Assembly: GCF_002909375.1 (NCBI RefSeq)
Contig: NZ_PPXD01000007.1
Coordinates: 62,001 to 126,000 of the forward strand
Direction: 5' to 3'
Length of the DNA: 64,000 nucleotides
Origin: Cryobacterium zongtaii
GTDB lineage: Bacteria > Actinomycetota > Actinomycetes > Actinomycetales > Microbacteriaceae
The translations under genes and the position numbers were made by a program. Positions 8,773 through 18,001 of this stretch are shown one piece after another. Each line of letters opens with the position of its first letter. Within the stretch, counting starts at the first letter, position 1. A model generated the notes under the pieces. That model ran no database searches, was not told the origin of the DNA, and was given only the letters and a program-made list of their open reading frames with translations.

Positions 8773-10047
8773 TTGGCTGTACGGTACGCGCCGGCGATCC
8801 TGCTCGGCAGAGTCGCGCGCACCCTCGCGCGCTGGCGCAAGCCCGGTGGCGGCTCTGCCGTCCCCGGCCTGGTCGTCAACACCATCGCGCCCGGGTTCCT
8901 CCCGCGCACCCTGAACGGTTTTCCGGGCGGGCTCGTCATCGTGACGGGCTCGGCCGGCAAGTCCACGACCACCAAGATGCTTGTTGCGGCGCTGCGCGCC
9001 CACGGCCTCTCTGTCTTCACCAACCAGTCGACGGCGAACATCAGCCAGGGTCTCACCTCGGCACTGTTGGAACGGGTCAGCCTGACCGGCCGCATTGAGG
9101 GCGACATCGCGGTCCTCGAAATGGACGAGGGCCACGGCGCCCTGATATCGGGCTCCCTGAACCCCCGCGTCGTCGTGCTGACCAACGTGATGGTCGATCA
9201 GATCGACCGTTTCCACGACTCCGACATGGTCGCCGCGATGCTGGCCAAGATCGCCGCACGGGCGACCGGTTCCGTGGTGCTGAACGCCGACGACCTCCAC
9301 CTGTCCCGGTTGGGCGATGGTATTGCCCCCGGCGTCGCCGTGGCCCGCTACGGCGTGGCTGACGAGGTGCTTGCGGCGAACCCGCGGGGTTTGGGCTATA
9401 CCCTCACCTCACCGACCCGGCTTGACGCCGCCGACGGCATGGTTCTGACCGCGGTCTCCGGACTCGACGCGACGGTGCTGGTCGACGGACGGGTGCACAC
9501 GCTGCGGTTGCCGGCCAGAGGCACCCACTACGCGGTGGACGCGCTCACGGCCCTTGCCGCCGCCCGGTCGGCCCTGCTCGACAGGTTCGATGCCGCTGTT
9601 GCGGTCGCCGCGATTTCCAGCATCCCCCCGGTGTTCGGCCGCGGCGAGATCGTATCGGTGCGCGGCACCACTGTGGAATTCGTGCTGGTGCAGAACCCCG
9701 CCAGCCTGCAGCTCAACGTGGACAGCCTGGACCCCGACACCGAACAGATCCTCGTCGCCGTCGGCTCCGACGTGCGCGACCCGTCCTACCTCTGGCCGGC
9801 CGACACCTCCGCCCTCGGCCACGTTCTTATCGCCTCGGGGTCGAAGGCCTACGACATCGGCCTGCAATTGGCCTATGACGGCGTGCTCGTCGACCGCATC
9901 GAACCCGACCTCGGCCGGGCCCTCGACGACTTCCTGGCGTCACCGGAACCCGCCCACGGTGTCAAGACGATCATCTTCTCGGCCGATTCGATGCGGCGCA
10001 CCCGGGCGCACCTCGGCCTGGAAACCAACGAAGCGGACCCGTCATGA
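8773..10047 (+). CDS. murT: MurT-like Mur ligase (DUF1727 C-terminal domain) lacking the cysteine ribbon
   Basis: A 424-residue Mur-ligase-family protein. In classical MurT/GatD this subunit activates the alpha-carboxyl of lipid II D-Glu with ATP before amidation. The ATP loop is TGSAGKSTTT (residues 58-67), where classical MurT has a GTNGKTTT-type loop. Further conserved blocks are LEMDEGHGA, TNVMVDQIDRF, LNADD, QNPAS and the DUF1727 segment VRDPSYLWPAD. Classical MurT has a four-cysteine zinc ribbon inserted in the middle domain; this protein has no cysteine anywhere. The TTG at 8773 is the only plausible start, five bases after the rpoD stop and preceded by AAAGAG, so it is probably translated from the sigma factor transcript. 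It overlaps the next gene by four bases (ATGA). Confidence 0.85.
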   Translation: MAVRYAPAILLGRVARTLARWRKPGGGSAVPGLVVNTIAPGFLPRTLNGFPGGLVIVTGSAGKSTTTKMLVAALRAHGLSVFTNQSTANISQGLTSALLERVSLTGRIEGDIAVLEMDEGHGALISGSLNPRVVVLTNVMVDQIDRFHDSDMVAAMLAKIAARATGSVVLNADDLHLSRLGDGIAPGVAVARYGVADEVLAANPRGLGYTLTSPTRLDAADGMVLTAVSGLDATVLVDGRVHTLRLPARGTHYAVDALTALAAARSALLDRFDAAVAVAAISSIPPVFGRGEIVSVRGTTVEFVLVQNPASLQLNVDSLDPDTEQILVAVGSDVRDPSYLWPADTSALGHVLIASGSKAYDIGLQLAYDGVLVDRIEPDLGRALDDFLASPEPAHGVKTIIFSADSMRRTRAHLGLETNEADPS

Positions 10048-10781
10048 CAGTTGACCACCCGGCCGATCTCACCATCGTGAGCCTGCTCCCGCGGCTTCTG
10101 GACACCAACGGCGACGCCGCGAACGCGCGGGTTCTCGCGCAGCGCGCCCGCTGGGCCGGACTGTCGGCCCGGATAGTGCCCGTGCACGCCGTCGCCGACC
10201 TTCCCGCGACCGTCGACCTCGTCGTCATCGGATCGGGAACCGACACCGACCTCGTCGCCGCTCGCGACGCCCTCAGTACCCTGGCAGAGCCACTGCGTGC
10301 CTGGCTGACCGGGGGAGTGCCCGTGCTGGCCGTCGGTACCGGCTGGGAGCTGCTCAGCGCCGGACTCAACCTGGCGGACGGCTCGTCGGTCGACGGTCTC
10401 GGCCTGGTGCCGGGGCGCGCGGGCGCCCTGCCGGCCCGCGTCACGGACGACCTCGTCGTCGACGCCGACGGTCTGCGCCTGCTCGGCTTCGAAAACCATC
10501 TGCGCGGGTACGCCGGAGCCGCGGCCCCGCTGGGCACGGTGGACTACGGCACCGGCAACGGCGACGGCACGGAGGGCGCCGTCGACGGCAGCTTCATCGG
10601 CACTCACCTGCACGGCCCGGTCCTGGCCCGCAATCCGCAGCTCGCCGACCGGATGCTCGGAACTGCCGCCGCTGCCAGAGGCCTCACCCTAACCCCGACC
10701 GCTCAGACCGAATCGGTCGACGGCATAGCAAAAGCCGCACGCAACCAGGTTGCAGTGCGGCTTAGCCTCACCTCGGAGTAA
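10044..10781 (+). CDS. gatD: GatD-like class I glutamine amidotransferase with the catalytic cysteine replaced
   Basis: A 245-residue protein of the GatD/CobQ-type glutaminase fold. The N-terminal GatD signature (LLDTNGDAANARVLAQRA), GFENH (residues 148-152) and the histidine motif GTHLHGP (His190) are retained. In the nucleophile-elbow segment, family members read like LTICGGYQFL. Here it is LAVGTGWELL, putting Gly98 at the nucleophile position. There is no cysteine in the whole protein, so hydrolysis of glutamine by the known mechanism is not expected. The overlapping start with the MurT-like gene implies a stoichiometric complex. It could be a structural or regulatory subunit, or could bind a different amine donor. 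Confidence 0.8.
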   Translation: MTVDHPADLTIVSLLPRLLDTNGDAANARVLAQRARWAGLSARIVPVHAVADLPATVDLVVIGSGTDTDLVAARDALSTLAEPLRAWLTGGVPVLAVGTGWELLSAGLNLADGSSVDGLGLVPGRAGALPARVTDDLVVDADGLRLLGFENHLRGYAGAAAPLGTVDYGTGNGDGTEGAVDGSFIGTHLHGPVLARNPQLADRMLGTAAAARGLTLTPTAQTESVDGIAKAARNQVAVRLSLTSE

Positions 10782-10797
10782 CTCCGGTCAAGCGCCA

Positions 10798-10825
10798 TCG
10801 GCGCCGCAGTTGCCTGCGGCGCCGA
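10798..10825. terminator. Convergent GC-rich hairpin between gatD-like and DUF7455 genes
   Basis: A perfect 12-base stem (TCGGCGCCGCAG paired with CTGCGGCGCCGA) encloses a TTGC loop. It lies between the two convergent stop codons, 16 bases after the gatD-like stop. No strong T-run follows. Confidence 0.5.
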
Positions 10826-10832
10826 CCGGTGA

Positions 10833-11069
10833 TTAGGACTTCTGGTCCTCGAAGAGTCGGCTCGACTCGTCGTGCCAGCTTTCGGCGATTGCGGCGAGCT
10901 TCTCCTGGTGCTTGCGTCCGTGGTGGGCGCAGAAGAGCAACTCGCTGTTATTCACGACTACACGGATGTAGGCCTGAGCGCCACAAGCGTCGCAGCGGTC
11001 GGCCGCGGTGAGCTGGTGGGGGGCGCCCTGTTGGTCGACGGCACCATTTTCGGTGGCGATCTGGGACAT
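10833..11069 (-). CDS. Small zinc-ribbon-like protein (DUF7455 type)
   Basis: A 78-residue protein with LTAADRCDACGAQAY followed by LLFCAHHGRKHQEKL, giving a CxxC plus CxHH set that could bind zinc. Proteins of this kind are common in Actinobacteria near rpoD and type II topoisomerase genes, but their function is unknown. ATG 11069 is preceded by a strong AGGAGGAG, so the upstream start at 11105 is rejected. Confidence 0.82.
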   Translation of the reverse strand: MSQIATENGAVDQQGAPHQLTAADRCDACGAQAYIRVVVNNSELLFCAHHGRKHQEKLAAIAESWHDESSRLFEDQKS

Positions 11070-11270
11070 ATTCTCCTCCTCCAGACTGATACCAGGTGAT
11101 ACCAATTGAATCCTTACTCACCATGTAAACACGGCCGGGCGTGGATTGGGCCACAGTTGGGTGACATTTCGCTCACCGCGTAGCCTTCCGCGCGGTGGAC
11201 CCGGCTCGGGGGAGCCCCGCTCGAGTGTCGAACGAGGCTGCACGCATCCGGGTCGCTATTCTTAACAGTT

Positions 11271-13349
11271 GTGAGTTCTGACTATTCCGCCCGCCACCTC
11301 TCGGTCCTCGAAGGCCTGGACGCGGTGCGCAAACGCCCCGGCATGTACATCGGATCGACCGACTCCCGTGGTCTCATGCACTGCCTCTGGGAAATCATCG
11401 ACAACTCGGTCGACGAGGCGCTCAGCGGGCACGGGTCATCGATCGGCATCGTGCTGCATCCCGATGAAAGCGTCGAGGTCAGCGACACGGCGCGCGGAAT
11501 CCCGGTCGACATCGAACCGAAGACCGGACTCTCCGGGGTTGAGGTCGTCTTCACCAAGCTGCACGCCGGCGGCAAGTTCGGCAGCGGCTCCTACGCGGCG
11601 TCCGGCGGCCTGCACGGTGTCGGCGCATCGGTCGTGAACGCCCTGTCCGAGCGCCTCGACGTCGAGGTTGACCGCGACGGCAAGACCTGGGCGATGTCTT
11701 TTCACCGCGGCGAGCCCGGTGTCTTCGCCGACACCGGTGAGAAGAGCCCGGATGCGCCGTTCACGCCGTTCGAGAACAAGAGCGAACTGCGCGTCGTCGG
11801 CAAGGTTCGCAAGGGTGTCACCGGCACCCGCATCCGCTACTGGGCCGACCGGCAGATCTTCACCAAGGGCGCCACCTTCCAGACCGAGGACCTGATGGGC
11901 CGGGCCCGCCAGACGGCGTTCCTGATCCCGGGCCTGACCATCGACATCGACGACCGGCGGAGCGCCGTGCCCATCGCGGAGTCCTTCACCTTCGCCGGCG
12001 GCATCTCCGAGTTCGTGGACCACCTCGCCGTCGACACGCCGATCACCGACACCTGGCGGCTGACCGGCGCCGGGAGCTTCACCGAAACCGTGCCGGTCCT
12101 CACCGACACGGGCGCGATGATCCCCACTGAGCTCGTCCGGGAGTGCCAGGTCGACATTGCCCTGCGTTGGGGCACGGGTTACGACACCGTCATCAAGAGC
12201 TTCGTCAACATCATCGCCACGCCCAAGGGCGGCACCCACCAGGCGGGTTTCGACGCGGGCATGCTCAAATTCCTGCGGGCGCAGGTCGAGCAGAACGCCC
12301 GGCGGCTCAAGGTCGGCTCCGACAAGCTCGAGAAGGACGACATCCTCGCCGGGCTCACCGCGGTGCTCACCGTACGGCTGCCCGAGCCGCAGTTCGAGGG
12401 CCAGACCAAGGAGGTGCTCGGCACCCCCGCGGTGCGCGCCATCGTGGCCGCGGTGATCAACAAGACCATGACCGAACGGTTCACCTCGACCAAGCGCGAC
12501 GACAAGACCCAATCGGCAGTGGTGCTCGACAAAATCGTGGCCGAGATGAAATCCCGCATCTCCGCCCGCGCCCACAAGGAGACCCAGCGGCGCAAGAACG
12601 CCCTGGAAAGCTCGTCGTTGCCGGCGAAGCTGGTGGACTGCCGCAGTAACGATGTGGCCCTGAGTGAGCTGTTCATCGTCGAGGGTGACTCGGCGCTCGG
12701 CACCGCGAAGTTGGCCAGAGACAGCGAACATCAGGCGCTGCTGCCAATCAGGGGCAAGATCCTCAATGTGCAGAAGGCGTCGGTCTCCGACATGCTCTCC
12801 AACCTGGAGTGCGCCTCGATCATCCAGGTCATCGGCGCCGGGTCCGGCCGCAGCTTCGACCTGTCCGCCGCCCGCTACGGCAAGGTCATCATCATGGCGG
12901 ATGCCGACGTCGACGGTGCGCATATCCGCACGCTGCTGCTCACCCTGTTCTTCAGGTACATGCGCCCGATGATCGAAGCCGGCCGGATCTTCGCGGCGGT
13001 GCCCCCGTTGCACAGGGTCGTCGTGATGAACCCGGGCAGCAAACCCAACGAGACCATCTACACCTATTCCGAAGCAGAGCTGCAGGGTGTCCTCGCCGCG
13101 CTCAAGAAGAGCGGCAAACGCTTTCAGGACCCCATCCAGCGGTACAAGGGACTGGGCGAAATGGATGCCGACCAGTTGGCCACCACCACGATGGAACGGG
13201 CCCACCGCACTCTGCGCCGGGTCAGGGTCGCCGACGCCGAAATGGCCGGAAAGGTGTTCGAACTGCTGATGGGCAACGACGTCGCCCCGCGCAAGGAGTT
13301 CATCATCGAAAGCTCCGACAAGCTCAGCCGCGACCGCATCGACGTCTGA
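11271..13349 (+). CDS. parE: DNA topoisomerase IV subunit B (GyrB/ParE ATPase subunit)
   Basis: A 692-residue type IIA topoisomerase ATPase subunit. The GHKL ATPase domain shows EIIDNSVDEAL and GLHGVGASVVNALS. The Toprim domain begins with EGDSALGTAKLARD, where GyrB normally reads EGDSAGG, and contains the metal-binding DADVDGAHI. The C-terminal KGLGEMDADQL block is intact. The Leu in EGDSALG and the separation from any gyrA support the ParE-type actinobacterial paralogue over GyrB. The GTG start has TATTCT eight bases upstream and no Shine-Dalgarno sequence. The partner subunit is at 14208-16694 on the other strand. Confidence 0.9.
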   Translation: MSSDYSARHLSVLEGLDAVRKRPGMYIGSTDSRGLMHCLWEIIDNSVDEALSGHGSSIGIVLHPDESVEVSDTARGIPVDIEPKTGLSGVEVVFTKLHAGGKFGSGSYAASGGLHGVGASVVNALSERLDVEVDRDGKTWAMSFHRGEPGVFADTGEKSPDAPFTPFENKSELRVVGKVRKGVTGTRIRYWADRQIFTKGATFQTEDLMGRARQTAFLIPGLTIDIDDRRSAVPIAESFTFAGGISEFVDHLAVDTPITDTWRLTGAGSFTETVPVLTDTGAMIPTELVRECQVDIALRWGTGYDTVIKSFVNIIATPKGGTHQAGFDAGMLKFLRAQVEQNARRLKVGSDKLEKDDILAGLTAVLTVRLPEPQFEGQTKEVLGTPAVRAIVAAVINKTMTERFTSTKRDDKTQSAVVLDKIVAEMKSRISARAHKETQRRKNALESSSLPAKLVDCRSNDVALSELFIVEGDSALGTAKLARDSEHQALLPIRGKILNVQKASVSDMLSNLECASIIQVIGAGSGRSFDLSAARYGKVIIMADADVDGAHIRTLLLTLFFRYMRPMIEAGRIFAAVPPLHRVVVMNPGSKPNETIYTYSEAELQGVLAALKKSGKRFQDPIQRYKGLGEMDADQLATTTMERAHRTLRRVRVADAEMAGKVFELLMGNDVAPRKEFIIESSDKLSRDRIDV

Positions 13350-13423
13350 CCGGGCCCGACTGTTCCCGAAGTCCGAATGGGCAACAGTTGCGGGAGTGAG
13401 ACTGGTCGCGTCGCGGGCGGCGG

Positions 13424-14134
13424 TCAGCGTGGCGCGGCGGCGGCGAAGACGGTGCTGGGCAGATCCCGGTCGCCGTCCGCGAGGCCCCGAACGATTCGGG
13501 CGCACACGGCCACGGGGTCAAGGCCGACGGGCAAGGGCGGCGCCGTGCCGCTGATCGGATGGCTGGACAGCGCCGTCTCGGTGTGCCCGGGCCGCGCGTC
13601 GATGACCCGGATACCCGCTCGCCGCAGTTCCCGGCCGGCCGCGGTGCCGAAGGCGGCCAAGGCGGCCTTGGACGCCGAGTATGCCGCGAGATTGGCGGTC
13701 GGGCTCTCACTGACCACCCCGCTGAGGGTGAGGAAGAACGGTGCGCGGCCGGCGGCGGCCGAGGCCGAGAGCGGCCCGTGGGCGGCCTGCAGCAGCAGCA
13801 TGGGCGCGGTGGTGTTCACGGCGAAGAGCCGGGCGATGGTGTCTCCGGTCAACTCGGAAGCGGGGCCGAAGGCGACGACACCCGCGGCGACCACGATCCC
13901 GTCGAGGTGGCCGGTCACCGAGACCGCCACGTCGACGAGGCGCCGGACGGCGGCGGGATCGGTGAGGTCTGCGGGGATGACTGCGCCGGGCAGTCCGAGT
14001 TCGGCGATGGCGGCGGGGTCACGGGCGCTGAGCACCAGGGTTGCTCCGGCGTCGGACAGTTGCCGGGCGATCTCCCGGCCGAGTCCGCCCGTGGCGCCGA
14101 CGACGAGGATTGTGGAACCGTGGAGTTCGGGCAT
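13424..14134 (-). CDS. Short-chain dehydrogenase/reductase
   Basis: A 236-residue classical SDR with an NAD(P)-binding VVGATGGLGREIARQL near residue 11. The active site is a serine in TLSGVVSES plus YSASK (Tyr and Lys of YxxxK). The substrate is unknown. TAGGGT lies five bases before the ATG, again leaderless-like. It is convergent with parE and sits between the two topoisomerase subunit genes without an obvious functional link. Confidence 0.85.
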   Translation of the reverse strand: MPELHGSTILVVGATGGLGREIARQLSDAGATLVLSARDPAAIAELGLPGAVIPADLTDPAAVRRLVDVAVSVTGHLDGIVVAAGVVAFGPASELTGDTIARLFAVNTTAPMLLLQAAHGPLSASAAAGRAPFFLTLSGVVSESPTANLAAYSASKAALAAFGTAAGRELRRAGIRVIDARPGHTETALSSHPISGTAPPLPVGLDPVAVCARIVRGLADGDRDLPSTVFAAAAPR

Positions 14135-14207
14135 GTTTCACCCTACTGCGGGCGCCCCGACCGTGGCTGAAACGCGGTCAGGAAACGAACGGCGGTCGTA
14201 CAGCCCT

Positions 14208-16694
14208 TCAGCCGATACCCGAACCGATCGAGCCGACGACGGCATCCAACATGGTTCCGGAAGCATCGCGCCGCGCCCCGGTGTCCGGCAGGGTCCGGGG
14301 AGAGCCCTCGATGCCCAGTGCGCGGGCGGGTGCCGCGCCCACCCAGGCCACAGCGAGGACGTCTTCGCCCTTGAGGAAGCGGTGCGAGCGCACCCCACCG
14401 GTGGCTCGACCCTTGGCGGGGAATTCGGTGAAGGCCGACACCTTGGCGCTACCTGGATCCGTTCCCGGCAGGGTCTGGCTTCCGGAGGCGATCGTCGCCA
14501 CCACGGCGTCCTCGGCGGCGTCGGCCGCCAGGCTCGTGAAGAACACCACCCGGGCGTCCGGGCCCAGCTTGATGCCCGCCATCCCGCCGGCCGTCCGGCC
14601 CTGCGGGCGCACCGTCGATGCGGGGAACCGCAACAGCTGGGCATCGGAGGCGACGAAGACCAGCTCGTCGTCCTCCGCACCCTGGACGGCGCCGACGACC
14701 TCGTCTCCGGCCTTGAGCGCGATGATCTCGAAGTCGGGCTTGTTCGCCCAGTCGTTCGGGGTGACCCGCTTGACGATGCCCTGCCGGGTGCCGAGCGCGA
14801 TGGCACGTTCGCTGTCCAGAGAGACCAGGGCACGGACCACCTCACCGCCGCTGCCCAGCGAGAGGTAGTCGCGCACCCGCACACCGGCCGCCAACTGGAT
14901 CGAGGTGGGTGGCAGCACGGGCAGGTCGACGGGGGAGAAGCGGATGAGTCGGCCGCGATTGGTCACGGCACCGATCTCCGAACGGCTGGTCGTGTCCAGC
15001 GCCGAGAGGACAGCGTCGTGCTTGCTGCGGCGGTGCGCCGGAGTGATGCGTTCGGTCTGGTCGTCGCCGGGCTGCGGCAGGTCCACCCTGGCGATGCGGC
15101 CCGTGCTGCTCAGATAGACGCGGGTGGGGGAGTCTGAAACCTCGAGCACGGCCGTCTTCCGCGCTGAGGCGCCGGCGATGCTCGGACGTGCCTCGGTGAG
15201 CAGCGTGCGTCGCGGGGTGCCGAACCTGTCGGAGATGGTGGCCAGCTCGTCGGAGACCAGCGTGCGGATGGCCTGCTTGCTGGCGAGCAGGGCTTCCAAC
15301 TCCTTGATCTCGGCGAGCAGCTGGTCTCGCTCTGTTTCCAGTTCGATGCGGGAGAACCTGGTGAGCCGGCGCAGCCGCAACTCGAGGATGTACTCCGCCT
15401 GCAGCTGGCTGAGGTCGAACACGTCGATGAGCCGGGTACGGGCCTGCTCGGTGTCGTCGCTGGCGCGAATCACCTGGATGACCTCGTCGATGTCGAGGAT
15501 CGCGATGAGCAGTCCCTCGACCAGGTGCAGGCGTTCGCGGCGTCGAGCCAGTCTGTACGCGGAACGCCGGGTGACGACCTCGACGCGGTGGTTGACGTAC
15601 ACCTGCAGCAGTTCGACCAGGCCCAGCGTCTGCGGACCGCCGTCGACGAGAGCGACGGCGTTGATGTTGAAGGAGTCCTCCAGCGGGGTCACCCTGTACA
15701 ACTGCTCGAGCACGGCCTCCGGGCTGAAACCGGTCTTGATCCCGATCACCAGGCGCAGACCTTTGGTGCGGTCGGTGAGGTCGGTGACGTCGGAGATGCC
15801 GCTGAGCTTCTTGGAGTTGACGCCGTCCTTGATCTTCTCGATCACCCGTTCGGGTCCGACCAGGTACGGCAGCTCACTGACGACGAGCCCCGCCTTGCGG
15901 GCGGTGATCGCCTCAACCGACACCTTGGCCCTGGTCTTGAAGCTGCCACGCCCGGTCAGGTAGGCATCCTTGATGCCGGCCAGGCCGACGATGGTGCCGC
16001 CGGTGGGCAGGTCAGGGCCCGGCACGAACTCCATGAGCTCGTCGAGGGTCGCACGCGGGTGGGCGAGCAGGTGCCGGGCGGCACCGATGACCTCGACGAG
16101 GTTGTGCGGGGCCATATTGGTGGCCATGCCCACTGCGATGCCGCTGGCCCCGTTCACGAGCAGGTTGGGGTACGCCGCCGGCAGCACGTCGGGCTGGGTG
16201 AGCTGATTGTCGTAGTTGGGCACAAAGTCGACGACATCTTCATCGAGGTGTTCGGTCATCGCCAGTGCCGGTGCCGCCAGGCGCGCCTCGGTGTACCGGG
16301 GCGCAGCGGGCCCGTCGTCGAGCGAACCGAAGTTGCCGTGCCCGTCGATGAGCGGCACCCGCAGCGTGAAGGCCTGGGCCATCCGCACCATGGCGTCGTA
16401 AATGGCGGTGTCGCCGTGCGGGTGCAGCTTGCCCATCACCTCGCCGACGACGCGCGCCGACTTCACGTGCCCGCGGTCGGGCCGCAGGCCCATCTCGCTC
16501 ATCTGGTACAGGATGCGGCGCTGCACAGGCTTGAGGCCGTCCCTGGCGTCCGGGAGAGCTCGGGAGTAGATCACCGAATAGGCGTACTCGAGGAACGACC
16601 CCTGCATCTCCGTCGACACATCGACGTCTTCGATGCGCTCGGTGGATGCGGCGGGCCCCTGGTGGGCTGACACTGTCTTGTCTGAGCGGCTCAT
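14208..16694 (-). CDS. parC: DNA topoisomerase IV subunit A (GyrA/ParC)
   Basis: An 828-residue breakage-reunion subunit. The catalytic tyrosine lies in [10 protein letters not shown] (about residue 123), preceded by the helix-turn-helix segment with [14 protein letters not shown] and [15 protein letters not shown] coiled-coil region ([20 protein letters not shown]) and a C-terminal beta-pinwheel follow. I see no QRRGGKG-type GyrA box, only a degenerate PQGRTAGG in the pinwheel, which favours ParC over GyrA. The start at 16694 is where homology begins; the ribosome-binding site is weak and the frame is open to 16754. Confidence 0.9.
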   Translation of the reverse strand: MSRSDKTVSAHQGPAASTERIEDVDVSTEMQGSFLEYAYSVIYSRALPDARDGLKPVQRRILYQMSEMGLRPDRGHVKSARVVGEVMGKLHPHGDTAIYDAMVRMAQAFTLRVPLIDGHGNFGSLDDGPAAPRYTEARLAAPALAMTEHLDEDVVDFVPNYDNQLTQPDVLPAAYPNLLVNGASGIAVGMATNMAPHNLVEVIGAARHLLAHPRATLDELMEFVPGPDLPTGGTIVGLAGIKDAYLTGRGSFKTRAKVSVEAITARKAGLVVSELPYLVGPERVIEKIKDGVNSKKLSGISDVTDLTDRTKGLRLVIGIKTGFSPEAVLEQLYRVTPLEDSFNINAVALVDGGPQTLGLVELLQVYVNHRVEVVTRRSAYRLARRRERLHLVEGLLIAILDIDEVIQVIRASDDTEQARTRLIDVFDLSQLQAEYILELRLRRLTRFSRIELETERDQLLAEIKELEALLASKQAIRTLVSDELATISDRFGTPRRTLLTEARPSIAGASARKTAVLEVSDSPTRVYLSSTGRIARVDLPQPGDDQTERITPAHRRSKHDAVLSALDTTSRSEIGAVTNRGRLIRFSPVDLPVLPPTSIQLAAGVRVRDYLSLGSGGEVVRALVSLDSERAIALGTRQGIVKRVTPNDWANKPDFEIIALKAGDEVVGAVQGAEDDELVFVASDAQLLRFPASTVRPQGRTAGGMAGIKLGPDARVVFFTSLAADAAEDAVVATIASGSQTLPGTDPGSAKVSAFTEFPAKGRATGGVRSHRFLKGEDVLAVAWVGAAPARALGIEGSPRTLPDTGARRDASGTMLDAVVGSIGSGIG

Positions 16695-16804
16695 TCGTAG
16701 ATTCTGCTGTGTGGTGCATGTCGGCGGAACCGGGAGCACCAGGCTGATGCGCACGGACCTGCGCTGAGGAAACCTGCGGCCGGGTCTATGTCAGACTGGG
16801 CCAG

Positions 16805-17941
16805 ATGCCCCCTATGTTACCGGTCCGGCCCTTCAGCGCCGTTCGCCTTGCCGACGTTTTGACAAGTTCGCTGGCCTCGCTCCGGTCCCAGCCGAACCCG
16901 CTCGGGCTCCCGCCCGCGGGCAAGGCCCTCGTGCTCCTCGCGGACGGTCTCGGGATGAGCAACCTGCGAGCTCGTGCCGGGCATGCCCGGTTCCTCACCT
17001 CGCATCTGGCCAAGACCGACGTCGTCGACGGGGTGTTCCCGGCCACGACCGCCGCGGGCATCGCCTCACTGACCACCGGGGTCGCGCCAGGCACCCACGG
17101 GCTGGTCGGCTACAAGGTGCTCGACGCGGCCAACGATAGGGTCGTCAACCAGCTCACGGGCTGGGACGAGCGGATGGAGCCGCACAGCTGGCAGAACCAG
17201 CCGACGGTCTTCGACACGGCCGCGGAGACCGGGATCCCCAGCTTCGCCGTCGGCCCCAAGAGGTTCACGGATTCCGGCTTCAGCCGGGCCGTGCTTCGCG
17301 GTGCCGGCTACGTGCCGGCCGAGACCATCGGCGCGCGGTTCGACGCGGCGCGGGCGATTCTCGACGCCGAGCCCACGGCCCTGATCTACCTGTACGTGCC
17401 CGAACTGGACATCAACGCGCACGCCCACGGCTGGGAATCCGCCAGGTGGTTGGCGCAGCTGGAAAACCTCGACGCCGAAACGGCCGGGTTCGCCGCCACC
17501 CTGCGCCCGGACGAGGGCATGATCGTCACGGCAGACCACGGGGTCGTGGATGTTCCGGCGGCCAAGCAGGTGCTTTTCGACACCGTGCCGGCCCTCGTCA
17601 CCGGGGTGCGTCACATCGGCGGTGACCCGCGCTGCCTGCAGCTCTACACCGAGGCCGGTGTCGACGCCGACGCGCTGGCCGACACCTGGCGTGCGGTCGA
17701 GGGCGAGCGCGCCTGGATCTTCACCCGGAGCGAGGCCGTGGCCGCGGGACTGTTCGGTGCTGTGCGAGACGACGCCGCGGCACGGATCGGCGACGTCATC
17801 GTGGCCGCCCGGAAGCTGATCGCATACTACGACTCGCGGGAACCCAACCAGTCGGCGCGCAGCATGGTCGGCCAGCACGGCTCCTTGACCGATGAGGAAC
17901 TGCGTGTTCCGGTCATCAGGTTGGGCGCATACCGGCGTTGA
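16805..17941 (+). CDS. Alkaline phosphatase superfamily protein (nucleotide pyrophosphatase/phosphodiesterase-like)
   Basis: A 378-residue metallo-hydrolase of the alkaline phosphatase superfamily. The metal-binding LLADGLGMSN is near residue 46, the presumed nucleophile threonine is in FPATTAAGIASLTTG, and ELDINAHAHG and TADHGVVDV supply further metal ligands. There is no signal peptide or membrane anchor, so it is probably cytosolic. The exact phosphodiester substrate is unknown. ATG 16805 and ATG 16814 are both possible. It is divergent from parC. Confidence 0.85.
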   Translation: MPPMLPVRPFSAVRLADVLTSSLASLRSQPNPLGLPPAGKALVLLADGLGMSNLRARAGHARFLTSHLAKTDVVDGVFPATTAAGIASLTTGVAPGTHGLVGYKVLDAANDRVVNQLTGWDERMEPHSWQNQPTVFDTAAETGIPSFAVGPKRFTDSGFSRAVLRGAGYVPAETIGARFDAARAILDAEPTALIYLYVPELDINAHAHGWESARWLAQLENLDAETAGFAATLRPDEGMIVTADHGVVDVPAAKQVLFDTVPALVTGVRHIGGDPRCLQLYTEAGVDADALADTWRAVEGERAWIFTRSEAVAAGLFGAVRDDAAARIGDVIVAARKLIAYYDSREPNQSARSMVGQHGSLTDEELRVPVIRLGAYRR

Positions 17942-17956
17942 CCCGATGCACGCAAA

Positions 17957-17984
17957 AACCCCTCGGAGCCGGCTCCGAGGGGTT
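17957..17984. terminator. Bidirectional terminator
   Basis: A 28-base perfect inverted repeat (CCTCGGAGCC with GGCTCCGAGG plus flanking AACC/GGTT) lies between convergent genes. A run of five A on the left gives a T-run for the - strand gene, and TTCTTTCG follows on the + strand. Confidence 0.85.
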
Positions 17985-18001
17985 CTTTCGTGTTTCGTGG
18001 A

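Noticed and set aside
11271..16694. Assignment of the 11-17 kb type II topoisomerase genes as gyrB and gyrA
   Set aside because: The Toprim EGDSALG variant, absence of a GyrA box and the non-adjacent, opposite-strand arrangement favour the ParE/ParC-type pair; gyrBA is expected near oriC.
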